From Dehalococcoidia bacterium (GTDB lineage Bacteria; Chloroflexota; Dehalococcoidia; GIF9; AB-539-J10), in the NCBI GenBank assembly GCA_004377135.1, contig SOHS01000160.1, forward strand, positions 1 through 34,150: a DNA stretch of 34,150 nucleotides. Reading direction: 5' to 3'. The notes under the pieces are model-generated. The model had not been told where the DNA came from, ran no database searches, and worked only from the letters and a program-made list of their open reading frames with translations. Positions within the stretch are counted from its first letter, which is position 1, and every line of letters starts with the position of its first letter. This document shows positions 23,233 to 30,618 of this stretch, one piece after another. The translations under genes were made by a program, and so were the position numbers.

Positions 23233-23895
23233 ATGAGGCTGAAGATAAAGGATAAGATATCGAAGCTTTGGACTTCTCTACTTGTTCCTCTGCCTATATT
23301 GTTCATCCAAGTAATTCCTTCATTTATATATAGAGGTATCATGTTACTCCCCGTGCTCTCATATTTTACCCGGCCCTTCGATGAGCGTTTCTATGAGGAC
23401 TTAGGCTTGTTATTTCGCACTCCCTCTCATATACCTGGCTGGGCAATCGCCAGTTTTGGTTTCCTTCTCTTTATTATCGCTTTGACGAGCATGCTTAAGA
23501 AAAGAGGTGGGCTCCTGACTTCAGGCCTATACGGAAAGGTCAGGCACCCTCAATATCTCGGCTTTATCGTGATGACATGGGGAATCTCTGCAGTTTCAGT
23601 CATCTGGGAATTCCAGAGACCCTGGTTAGGCCTCTCGTCGGGAGTCTTCGGCTATTTTTCCCATCATTGGGTTGTGGTGTCGTTAGCATATGTAGCGCTT
23701 GCATTTCTTGAAGAAAGGTATTTGTTGAAAAAGCACCCTCAAGAATACAAGGAATATAAAGAAAAGGTGCCTTTCCTATTCCCTGTACCTCATCCAAAGA
23801 AAATCCCCCAACCGATTTTTGATTTGGGTATCATAATCTTATTTTCTTTCGTTCTACAAGAAATCTATCCTCGAATTATTCAAATTCTCATTTGA
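23233..23895 (+). CDS. Isoprenylcysteine/phospholipid methyltransferase-like membrane protein
   Basis: 220 residues with about five hydrophobic segments, including one at the C-terminus (DLGIIILFSFVLQEIYP). The ICMT/PEMT signature is clear: GLYGKVRHPQYLGF (about residues 98-111) and EERYLLKKHPQEYKEYKEKVP (about 160-180), with the Arg-His-Pro and Glu-Glu pairs that bind S-adenosylmethionine. Such enzymes methylate isoprenoid, phospholipid or small hydrophobic substrates in the membrane; the substrate here is unknown. It is a single gene with only a weak ribosome site, enclosed by two copies of the att-like repeat (22984 and 23946), which may mark it as a transferred unit. Confidence 0.75.
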   Translation: MRLKIKDKISKLWTSLLVPLPILFIQVIPSFIYRGIMLLPVLSYFTRPFDERFYEDLGLLFRTPSHIPGWAIASFGFLLFIIALTSMLKKRGGLLTSGLYGKVRHPQYLGFIVMTWGISAVSVIWEFQRPWLGLSSGVFGYFSHHWVVVSLAYVALAFLEERYLLKKHPQEYKEYKEKVPFLFPVPHPKKIPQPIFDLGIIILFSFVLQEIYPRIIQILI

Positions 23896-23945
23896 TGATT
23901 CAGTATTTGAGCGGAGTGGTTTTATAAAAATTCTGCTCTTCGACC

Positions 23946-23994
23946 AGTACCCCATGTAGCTAGTAGAAAAGGCGGAGGCCGCTTGCCTCCTTTT
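23946..23994 (+). repeat. att-like dispersed repeat, copy 2
   Basis: Same 28-base start as copy 1; the middle differs slightly (GGCGGAGGCCGCTTGCCTCC), which strengthens a GGAGG/CCTCC hairpin followed by TTTT. It is 962 bp from copy 1, start to start, with the methyltransferase gene in between. The TTTT tail would suit a terminator for that gene. Confidence 0.7.
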
Positions 23995-24072
23995 CAGATC
24001 CTAATAGCGTTTCCCACCCTCGTATTAAGGGGGGAGTTGGTCTCTCGAAAGACGGACTTTATCGCTTTTGAA

Positions 24073-24369
24073 CTAGGTTGCTCTCCTAGCTTTCAGAGAA
24101 ATATCCAAACCCAGCGCCTCCGTTGCCCTTAAAAGAGTGCTGAGTGTGGTATTATAGTCGCCTTTTTCCAGTCTGGATATGGCAGGCTGTCTTGTCCCGA
24201 TTCTCCTGGCAAGCTCCGTCTGGCTCATTCCCAGTTTGCTCCTGCGCGCTATCAGGATTCTTACCATATCGTATTTGGGCTTCAAAGCCTCATATTCCTT
24301 TCGGATTTCAGGCTTTTTGAGAAGCTCTGCCTCAAATTCGTCATAGTTCGTAGCTTTTTTATTTACCAT
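24073..24369 (-). CDS. XRE-family HTH regulator (HigA-like, solitary)
   Basis: 98 residues. The HTH_3 domain (about residues 36-90) reads RRSKLGMSQTELARRIGTRQPAISRLEKGDYNTTLSTLLRATEAL. The N-terminal segment with EFEAELLKKPEIRKEYEALKPKYD is typical of HigA-type antitoxins that pair with a RelE-fold toxin. No toxin frame exists on either side, so this is an orphan regulator or the survivor of a toxin-antitoxin pair. GGTGGG lies before the ATG, and a strong promoter with a palindrome in its spacer is located upstream, which points to autorepression. Confidence 0.85.
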   Translation of the reverse strand: MVNKKATNYDEFEAELLKKPEIRKEYEALKPKYDMVRILIARRSKLGMSQTELARRIGTRQPAISRLEKGDYNTTLSTLLRATEALGLDISLKARRAT

Positions 24370-24401
24370 TCTTTACCCACCTAAAATACTTATTACAATC
24401 T

Positions 24402-24430
24402 ATAATATAACATATAAGTTATAATGTCAA
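24402..24430 (-). promoter_or_regulatory. Promoter of the XRE gene with an internal operator
   Basis: On the minus strand: TTGACA (24430-24425), a 17-base spacer, TATTAT (24407-24402). Within it is the perfect dyad TATAAC-6-GTTATA at 24406-24423, lying across the spacer and the -10. A repressor bound there would block RNA polymerase, so the XRE protein probably represses its own gene. Confidence 0.7.
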
Positions 24431-24580
24431 TACCCTGTCAGAATTCCAGGGACACCATACCAATTAGGCCTACTACAAATTAGGATTATGTACCCAGAAT
24501 ACCAAAGGATATGTTAAGATGGGCGAAGTGGACCTCCCACTGTGGCGTGATTTCAGCAACATCTTGCTCGAGGAATAATT

Positions 24581-25264
24581 ATGTCTCTAACAAGATTCAT
24601 CAAGGATGTACTGAGGAAGCCTGAAGCAATCCCAACCCCTGGTGCCATATTCTACAATGCGACAGTGGCAAAAGTTCTTCGAAAGCCTGAAACAAAGATA
24701 GCTAATGACATAGTGGAAAAGATGGGAAACGGGACTATTCTTGATTTAGGTTCGGGAACAGGCTATTTGTCAATAGAGATTGCAAAGAGGTCACCCGGCC
24801 TGCAGGTCTATGGCATCGATCTCAGCAGGCAAATGGTCAAGATTGCAAGACGCCATGCAAAAGGCGTTGATAATGCTCGATTCGTGTTTGGCAACGCGGC
24901 CAAACTCCCTTTCAAGGATGATTCGATAGACCTTGTGATTAGTACGGGCGCTTCGCACCATTGGAAGACACCACGCATGGTGTTTGATGAATGCTATCGT
25001 GTTCTAAAAACCGGCAAGGAAGCCTGGATATACGATGGGTGTCCTGAGGTTTTCAACAATCGGGCTGATAGAAGAAAACTGAACGAGAAATATGGGTTCC
25101 TGGTTGGCCGACTCGGGCACAGAGTCTCTACACTACATGGTTTCACCAGGGAAGAATACCAGACCATGATTAAGGACATGCTGGAGCAAACGGCATTCAA
25201 AGGCAGCTACCAGATGGCGCTAACAGATATCTGGATGAAGATTACGCTTAGGAAACGGAAGTGA
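24581..25264 (+). CDS. Class I SAM-dependent methyltransferase (type 11)
   Basis: 227 residues. Motif I is ILDLGSGTGYLSIEI (residues 53-67), motif II VYGIDLSRQMVKIARR, followed by ARFVFGNAAKLPFKDDSIDLVIS and the helical HHWKTPRMVFDECYRVLK typical of UbiE/Methyltransf_11 enzymes. The acceptor cannot be read. GAGGAA lies 6 bases before the ATG. A 19-codon frame (24519-24578, ending WRDFSNILLEE) stops two bases before the start and could be a leader peptide or chance. It is followed by a receiver-domain relic, not by another whole gene. Confidence 0.85.
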   Translation: MSLTRFIKDVLRKPEAIPTPGAIFYNATVAKVLRKPETKIANDIVEKMGNGTILDLGSGTGYLSIEIAKRSPGLQVYGIDLSRQMVKIARRHAKGVDNARFVFGNAAKLPFKDDSIDLVISTGASHHWKTPRMVFDECYRVLKTGKEAWIYDGCPEVFNNRADRRKLNEKYGFLVGRLGHRVSTLHGFTREEYQTMIKDMLEQTAFKGSYQMALTDIWMKITLRKRK

Positions 25265-25283
25265 GCACGTTTGCTGTCTCACA

Positions 25284-25373
25284 ACTTTTAATTATCTAAT
25301 CAAGCCTGTTGAGCCTGATAACCTAGAGAGACTAATCCGAGAGACTCTCCTTAAACTCAAAGGTAGGCATTAG
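25284..25373 (+). pseudogene. C-terminal relic of a response-regulator receiver domain
   Basis: The frame ending in TAG at 25371-25373 reads NYLIKPVEPDNLERLIRETL then LKLKGRH. This is the last strand-helix unit of a receiver: the conserved Lys-Pro switch motif plus helix 5. It closely resembles YLIKPVESD in receiver 1 of the tandem-receiver protein encoded from 14099. Nothing upstream in frame belongs to a receiver, and the methyltransferase stop lies just before it, so only this tail survives. Confidence 0.6.
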
Positions 25374-25391
25374 AAGAGCGAGGGCTTAATT

Positions 25392-27242
25392 TTATTCCGA
25401 GGGATTATAGGGGCACATCCCGGTTACTCGATATACCTCAATAGGTGCTGACTTCCCCTTAAGCCTCTGTGCCTCGAGTTTCTCGGCCTCTATACAATCC
25501 TTTGTTTGATTGTACGTGTCAGCACCGATCCAGACTTCACCACCGGGAGCGCTGCTACAAATGCGTGAAGCAACGTTAACAGAATCTCCGATGACGGTAT
25601 ATTCAGTGCGTCCAACCGAGCCTATATTGCCGGCTAAGGCTATACCAGTGTTAATGCCAATGCCGAATTGCACCAGGATTCGCTGGTTATCGCTTTGCTG
25701 CAATTCAGCAATTTTTTGCTGTGCTTCCCACGCTGCCTGCACTGCCGACAATGCGTGCTCTGGTTGAGATTGCGGCGCGTTCCATACAGCCATGATGTTA
25801 TCACCGCCAAACTTGTTAACTATACCATCGTGCTGTACTACTGCATCGGTTACAGCTGATAAGTAAGTATTGAGCATTTCCACTACAGCTTCAGGGGGCA
25901 ACTGCTCACTTATCCGGGTAAAGTTACGGATATCAGCAAAGAGAACACTTACCTCCCTTTGCTCGCCCCCGAGGTGAAGTTCCCCAATATCAGCCCGGTT
26001 AACTATCTCCCTGGCTATTTGGGGCGAAATATATCGACCAAAAAGCTCTTTAACAAACCGTTTATCCGACTGCTCACTAACAACCATATAAACAACATTA
26101 CCGACATAGAGTACTGGAAGTAGCAACAGGGGATAAAATAGACACAGGATATATCCTCGGTCGAAAGCAAAGAAGCCGACTATCAGGTAAGCAACAAATA
26201 GGCCTACCGTTATTCCCGCTCCTTTAGCTATATCGGTCCAGTACCAGGTCCCGCAACGGGGCAAGGCAAAGGCAGTGATGCCAATTAGCAGCAGCATAAT
26301 CATTAATGTGACGATGGGGCCAGGCTCTGTTAAGAAGCGCTCTGTGAGGATGGTATCCATGGCACCAGCGTGTATAAAAACTCCGGGAACATTGCTGACT
26401 GAAGTGGGGATTGCCCAGGTGTCAGGTTCACCAGTAGCGGTCATCCCGATCAATACTATCTTGTTGTTGACTAGCGACGGGTCAAAGTCGCCACTGATAA
26501 TATCGCCATAGGGGACATAGGGTCGTTGTCTAAAGTCGGCGGAAAAGTTGATGCGTATACAGTACGAGGCATCAACTGGAATATCACGAGCCAACAAGTT
26601 AACCGTGCCATTTTCTAGCAGATATTCCTGCGGTAAAGTCATGGAGAAATGCCTGTAGAGTGCAGCCAGTGTCAATGAGGGATAGACCTGTCCTGAGCTT
26701 GACTTAACAATCAACGGTAGTCGCCTTACTGTGCCATCGCCATCGGGAATCACATTAGCGTGCCCAATATTACTGGCAGCCTGTTCTAGAGAAGCTATCG
26801 GCAGCAGGAAATTATCATAGGTAATCTCAGCTCTAGCCCGGGTGACAAGTTGGGTGCCAACGGCGGCCAGGACAACACTGTCCGCTTCGACCATTGCTGT
26901 CGCCAGCAATTCATCATCGGAGGAACTATCAACGAAGATGACATCAAAGCCGATTACTTTGGCTCCAGCTTGGCTTAAGTTATCGATGGCTTGGGCATGG
27001 AGACTGCGTGGCCACTCTGCCCACCGTCCATAAGTGTCAAGGGTATTGTCATCGATACCAGCGATAACAATATTAAGAGAAGGGGGTTGAGATGTGAAAA
27101 GCTGGTCTGACAACCACAGATTGATGCTATAGAATGGTTGGACCAGTAAAGCCACAAGCACAAAGAGGCAGCCCACCCCTATGATTACTAAAGTATGATA
27201 AAGGCGCTTACGTTGGCGCCTAGTTCTTCTACGCTTGGACAA
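25392..27242 (-). CDS. CHASE2-domain adenylate cyclase (class III)
   Basis: 616 residues. After a basic start, TM1 spans about 15-36; an extracytoplasmic CHASE2 sensor follows (about 40-300, with VIAGIDDNTL and GFDVIFVD); then three TM segments (about 308-328, 340-360, 364-388). The C-terminal class III cyclase domain (about 425-600) has metal ligands D437 (FADIRNFT) and D481 (FGGDNIMAVW), the transition-state pair N556 and R560 (GDSVNVASR), and K477/D553 suiting ATP over GTP. The predicted job is to make cAMP in response to a signal outside the membrane. The start is a TTG with no evident ribosome site. CHASE2 cyclases are often found beside FecR-domain genes, as here, and a cNMP-binding protein is encoded 4 kb away. 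Confidence 0.9.
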   Translation of the reverse strand: MSKRRRTRRQRKRLYHTLVIIGVGCLFVLVALLVQPFYSINLWLSDQLFTSQPPSLNIVIAGIDDNTLDTYGRWAEWPRSLHAQAIDNLSQAGAKVIGFDVIFVDSSSDDELLATAMVEADSVVLAAVGTQLVTRARAEITYDNFLLPIASLEQAASNIGHANVIPDGDGTVRRLPLIVKSSSGQVYPSLTLAALYRHFSMTLPQEYLLENGTVNLLARDIPVDASYCIRINFSADFRQRPYVPYGDIISGDFDPSLVNNKIVLIGMTATGEPDTWAIPTSVSNVPGVFIHAGAMDTILTERFLTEPGPIVTLMIMLLLIGITAFALPRCGTWYWTDIAKGAGITVGLFVAYLIVGFFAFDRGYILCLFYPLLLLPVLYVGNVVYMVVSEQSDKRFVKELFGRYISPQIAREIVNRADIGELHLGGEQREVSVLFADIRNFTRISEQLPPEAVVEMLNTYLSAVTDAVVQHDGIVNKFGGDNIMAVWNAPQSQPEHALSAVQAAWEAQQKIAELQQSDNQRILVQFGIGINTGIALAGNIGSVGRTEYTVIGDSVNVASRICSSAPGGEVWIGADTYNQTKDCIEAEKLEAQRLKGKSAPIEVYRVTGMCPYNPSE

Positions 27243-27360
27243 CGGATTGACTGTAATCTTGATTCGCCTCTAAGTATCTGTTTTTCGTCGCCGGCTTCTA
27301 ATACGATCTCGCCATCATGATATACTGCTCTTATCTTGGTACAACCAAGCTAGAAAATGT

Positions 27361-27397
27361 ATTGATAATAGCCTGGCAATCCAGCTAACCCCTTCTA
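27361..27397 (-). repeat. Duplicated 3' flank of the FecR genes, copy 1
   Basis: 37 bases that match 28734-28770 with four differences, located at the 3' end of each intact FecR gene (here including its stop codon). It shows that duplication of these genes carried the flanking DNA along. Confidence 0.65.
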
Positions 27398-28588
27398 TTG
27401 GATAGTAAAAGAAACTGAGACGAGAGAGTCTGCAGCTAAATACCCGTAGGCAGCCTCAGCATCACCCACAGGAGCAGCTTTGATAGACCAATCGTCAGGA
27501 TAACTCGTTACAAGGTACGCCTCGTTTGGAAGGTCTACCCAGACGTAATAGTAGCGTCCTCCAGCAACAGTGATGGTAGCTGGTGTTTCGTGATTAGTTC
27601 CATTCACTGGCTTCTCAGTATCTTTGTCTATAGCCCACTCACCAACGGTATCATCCCAGATAAATATTACAGCCCCCGGCCCCTGAGCTATGGTAACATT
27701 AAGACTGGCGAACGTTTTAAGGACAGTAACGGTGACGGTAGCTGTATCGGTACCGCCATTACCATCACTTATGGTGTAGGTGAAGTTATCGATACCATTG
27801 AAGCCAGGGTCTGGGCTGTAACTAACATGGTGATCATCAATGATGGTGACGTCGCCATTAGTCCCTTGAGTTACTGAGTCCACAGTCAGTGTGTCACCAA
27901 TATCGGGATCGTAGTCGTTGTCCAGGACAGGGATGGTGACCGGGGTATGCTCATTGGTATCGGCGATATCATCTTTTGCTACTGGCATTAGATTAGGTGG
28001 CTGACCGGGTATCATAATGCATTGTTCCCCCTCGGGGACCTGCAGTTCCACACCCTGTGCAATGGCATATATGTTCCCTTCCAGATTAGTTGCCAATGTC
28101 GTGCCGTCTTCATATTCCAAGTGATCGAAGATGACCTGAATTCTCACGCCACTGCCCCTCACTCCCACCACGCCACTTGGTGTTTCGACCTCATAGCTAG
28201 ATGCCGGGTCGAGAATCTTTGTCACGCGGCTTATGGTGTCCCCTATCATCTGCTCCAGAGTGATGGTTGTGACGCCAGTGTCGCAGGCAAGATCGAGTGA
28301 GAGAATTTCGATCTCGGTGCCAGCCTCCAGTTCCATAGTGCTGCCATCAAAAAAAGTAATTTCGGCACTGGAATTACCGCCGGTCTTTATGGTATCTCCC
28401 ACTTCTAATTCCATCTCGACCTCCGCTTCTGTCCAATCATCCGTACCTGTCTTCATCACGGATACTTCCCCCTCGGTTATCGAAAGTATAGTAAGCGTCG
28501 AAGGACATGGCGAACCCCCGCCACAGCCGACTAAAGCTGAGGCCACTAGAATAGTCAGAGTAAGTATTAACAGCAATTTTTTACGCAT
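27395..28588 (-). CDS. FecR-domain lipoprotein with one Ig/cadherin-like repeat
   Basis: 397 residues. A lipoprotein signal peptide (MRKKLLLILTLTILVASALVGC, lipobox ALVGC, lipid site C22) is followed by a FecR domain (about 35-170: EVGDTIKTGGNSSAEITFFDGSTMELEAGTEIEIL and SSYEVETPSGVVGVRGS). A bacterial cadherin-like/tandem-95-type repeat follows (about 203-290: VLDNDYDPDIGDTLTVDSVTQG...FTYTISDGNGGTDTATVTV), then a C-terminal domain (IFIWDDTVGEWAIDKDTEKPV...YYYVWVDLP) shared with the next gene. It should sit on the outer face of the membrane. FecR domains sense or bind polysaccharide or protein partners. The neighbouring CHASE2 cyclase suggests a joint surface-sensing role. Confidence 0.85.
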   Translation of the reverse strand: MRKKLLLILTLTILVASALVGCGGGSPCPSTLTILSITEGEVSVMKTGTDDWTEAEVEMELEVGDTIKTGGNSSAEITFFDGSTMELEAGTEIEILSLDLACDTGVTTITLEQMIGDTISRVTKILDPASSYEVETPSGVVGVRGSGVRIQVIFDHLEYEDGTTLATNLEGNIYAIAQGVELQVPEGEQCIMIPGQPPNLMPVAKDDIADTNEHTPVTIPVLDNDYDPDIGDTLTVDSVTQGTNGDVTIIDDHHVSYSPDPGFNGIDNFTYTISDGNGGTDTATVTVTVLKTFASLNVTIAQGPGAVIFIWDDTVGEWAIDKDTEKPVNGTNHETPATITVAGGRYYYVWVDLPNEAYLVTSYPDDWSIKAAPVGDAEAAYGYLAADSLVSVSFTIQ

Positions 28589-28693
28589 GGTAGGCTTTCT
28601 ATAAGTGCTGCGGAGGGTTTTACTAGCAGCATAGGCTTCTGAGGATATATATTGTTTATCTGCAATGCTTTACTGGCACGCAACTTGTAATTT

Positions 28694-28731
28694 CTCTCAG
28701 CTAATTTTTTAAATTTTTTAGCTACTGAGAG
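28694..28731. other. AT-rich inverted repeat between FecR genes
   Basis: CTCTCAG at 28694-28700 and CTGAGAG at 28725-28731 flank a T/A-rich centre. A related sequence (TTTCTCTCAACTGATTTTGACTTTTTTAGC, written here as its key words TCTCTCA and TTTTTTAGC) lies at about 30306-30340 before the second FecR gene. It may terminate the upstream gene or be a shared 5' leader carried by the duplication. Confidence 0.4.
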
Positions 28732-28733
28732 GT

Positions 28734-28770
28734 ATTAATAATAGTCCGGCAACCCAGCTAACCCCTTCTA
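28734..28770 (-). repeat. Duplicated 3' flank of the FecR genes, copy 2
   Basis: Counterpart of 27361-27397 with four differences over 37 bases. In this copy the FecR stop codon lies just before it (28774-28776), not within it, so the end of the coding frame has shifted since duplication. Confidence 0.65.
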
Positions 28771-28773
28771 GTC

Positions 28774-30291
28774 TTAAGTAATTTCACCAAAATGAACCGG
28801 GTAGTTAGAGCCTGCGGCTGCATATCCATAAGCAGCACCAGCATCACCTACAGGAGCAGATGTGATAATCCAATCCTTAGCCTTAGGCCAGTTCTTTACA
28901 TAGTACACGGTGCCTTCCGCCTCTACCCAGACATAATAATAGTGTCCTGCAGCAACAGCAATGGTATTAGATGTCACGTGATTCGTCCCATCTACTAGCT
29001 CTTGAGTATCCACGTCTGTAGCCCACCCATCAGTGGTATCGTCCCAAATAAATATTGAAGCCGTCGGCCCCGTATCTATTTGAACATTGATAGTGGCAGG
29101 CGTTTCAGTGACAGTAACGTTGACGGTGACGGTAGCCGTATCGGTACCGCCGTTACCATCGCTGATGGTGTAGGTGAAGCTATCGATGCCAGTGAAGTTA
29201 AGGGCCGGGGTGTAGGTGACATTGCCGCCATTATTGATGACTGAGCCGTTAGCCCCTTGAGTTACTGAGTCCACAGTCAGTGTATCACCGTCGACATCGG
29301 AGTCGTTATCCAGGACATCGATGATAACGGGGGTATCCTCATCGGTAATGGCACTATCGTTTACTGCTACTGGCGGGTCGTTGACACCATTAACAGTAAT
29401 GGTCACAGTGGCGGTATCGGTACCGCCATCGCTATCGGATACCGTGTAGGTGAAGCTGTCCGTGGTTGAGCTGCCAGCCTGCAGATACTCGAATTGTCCA
29501 TCAGGGTTATAGGCGAAGGAGCCATCTGCATCCCAGGCATTGACTGCACCTACAGTCCCGCTCGTATCCAGTGCGGTTACAGTCAAGGTATCGCCAACAT
29601 CGGGGTCGGAATCATTGCTCAGGACTCCCGGAGCGGCAACAGTTACTGGGTTGTCCTCATCGGTAGTGGCGGCATCGTCCTCTGCCACCGGGGGATTATT
29701 CACGAGCTCAGGCTCCTGACCGGACGCAATGATTCCTGTTCGCCCCTCGGGTATCGGCAGTTCCACGCCCTCCCCAATGGCATATATATTCCCTTCTTCA
29801 TTAGTTATCAAGGTTGTGCCATTTCCGCCAACCGTAACTATCATAGTACTACCTCTCACCCCCGCCACACCAGTTGGTGTTTCAATTTCGTAGCTAGATG
29901 CTGGGTCGAGAAGCTTTGTCACGCGGCTTATGGTGGTCCCTATTGTCTGCTCAAGAGTAATGGTCGTGACGCCAGTGTCACAGGCAAGATCGAGTGAGAG
30001 AATTTCGATCTCGGTGCCCGCCTCCATTTCCATAGTGCTGCCGTCAAAAAAAGTAATTTCGGCACCAGAATCATCGCCGGTCTTTATGGCATCTCCGATC
30101 TCTAATTCCATCTCAGACACCGCTCCTACCCAATCGTCCGTACCTTCCTTCATTACGGACACATCACCCTCGGTTATGGAAAGTATAGTAAGCGTTGAAG
30201 GACATTGCGACCCCCCACCGCCGTCACAGCCGACTAAAGCTAAGGACACCAGAATAGACAGAACAAGCATTGACAGCAGTTTTTTACGCAT
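28774..30291 (-). CDS. FecR-domain lipoprotein with two Ig/cadherin-like repeats
   Basis: 505 residues from the ATG at 30291, which has AAGGAG seven bases ahead; an in-frame upstream codon at 30318 has no such site. Lipoprotein signal MRKKLLSMLVLSILVSLALVGC with the lipobox ALVGC, then a FecR domain (about 35-165, closely matching the downstream paralog, e.g. AEITFFDGSTMEMEAGTEIEILSLDLACDTGVTT). Two cadherin-like repeats follow: NDSDPDVGDTLTVTALDTSG...FTYTVSDSDGGTDTATVTITV and NDSDVDGDTLTVDSVTQG...FTYTISDGNGGTDTATVTV. The C-terminal IFIWDD...YYYVWVEAEG domain is shared. A consensus promoter and a GTAC operator precede it. It is predicted to be surface-anchored, with a role as in its paralog. 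Confidence 0.87.
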   Translation of the reverse strand: MRKKLLSMLVLSILVSLALVGCDGGGGSQCPSTLTILSITEGDVSVMKEGTDDWVGAVSEMELEIGDAIKTGDDSGAEITFFDGSTMEMEAGTEIEILSLDLACDTGVTTITLEQTIGTTISRVTKLLDPASSYEIETPTGVAGVRGSTMIVTVGGNGTTLITNEEGNIYAIGEGVELPIPEGRTGIIASGQEPELVNNPPVAEDDAATTDEDNPVTVAAPGVLSNDSDPDVGDTLTVTALDTSGTVGAVNAWDADGSFAYNPDGQFEYLQAGSSTTDSFTYTVSDSDGGTDTATVTITVNGVNDPPVAVNDSAITDEDTPVIIDVLDNDSDVDGDTLTVDSVTQGANGSVINNGGNVTYTPALNFTGIDSFTYTISDGNGGTDTATVTVNVTVTETPATINVQIDTGPTASIFIWDDTTDGWATDVDTQELVDGTNHVTSNTIAVAAGHYYYVWVEAEGTVYYVKNWPKAKDWIITSAPVGDAGAAYGYAAAGSNYPVHFGEIT

Positions 30292-30370
30292 CGTAGGTCT
30301 CCTTATAATTTCTCTCAACTGATTTTGACTTTTTTAGCTGCTAATGTGATAATCCAAATAGCATTGGATA

Positions 30371-30397
30371 GTACATTAGTACAATGTACTAAAGTAC
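30371..30397. promoter_or_regulatory. Four-GTAC symmetric operator
   Basis: GTAC occurs at 30371, 30379, 30386 and 30394, spaced 8-7-8 and almost symmetric about 30384. It lies just downstream of the -10 at 30401-30406, over the expected transcription start. A dimeric or tetrameric regulator bound here would block or pause transcription of the FecR gene at 28774-30291. The binding protein is unknown. Confidence 0.55.
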
Positions 30398-30400
30398 TAT

Positions 30401-30429
30401 ATTATATTATGGTACAAGCGATATGTCAA
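30401..30429 (-). promoter_or_regulatory. Consensus sigma-70-type promoter of the FecR gene
   Basis: On the minus strand: TTGACA (30429-30424), a 17-base spacer, TATAAT (30406-30401). Both hexamers match consensus exactly. Transcription would begin near 30394 and give a leader of about 100 bases before the ATG at 30291. Confidence 0.75.
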
Positions 30430-30618
30430 TAGGGTTTTACTTTGGGAGCGGAAGGGGTCCAGCGCAGCAGAAGTAACCTTTCACCAGGCTGTAAGTAGAG
30501 GGTGTTACCAGTGTCTGAGTAGGTGGTTGAAAAGTCGGCCGCTGCCGTGCGGGGAGGCCGTATCTCAGCTACACTGGTGTTGTCCAAGTCGGTGTCCGTA
30601 TGCACATGTTTGACATCA

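Noticed and set aside
22984-23994. Integron cassette with attC sites
   Set aside because: The repeats lack the inverse core and core boxes of attC, and no IntI-type integrase is in the window.
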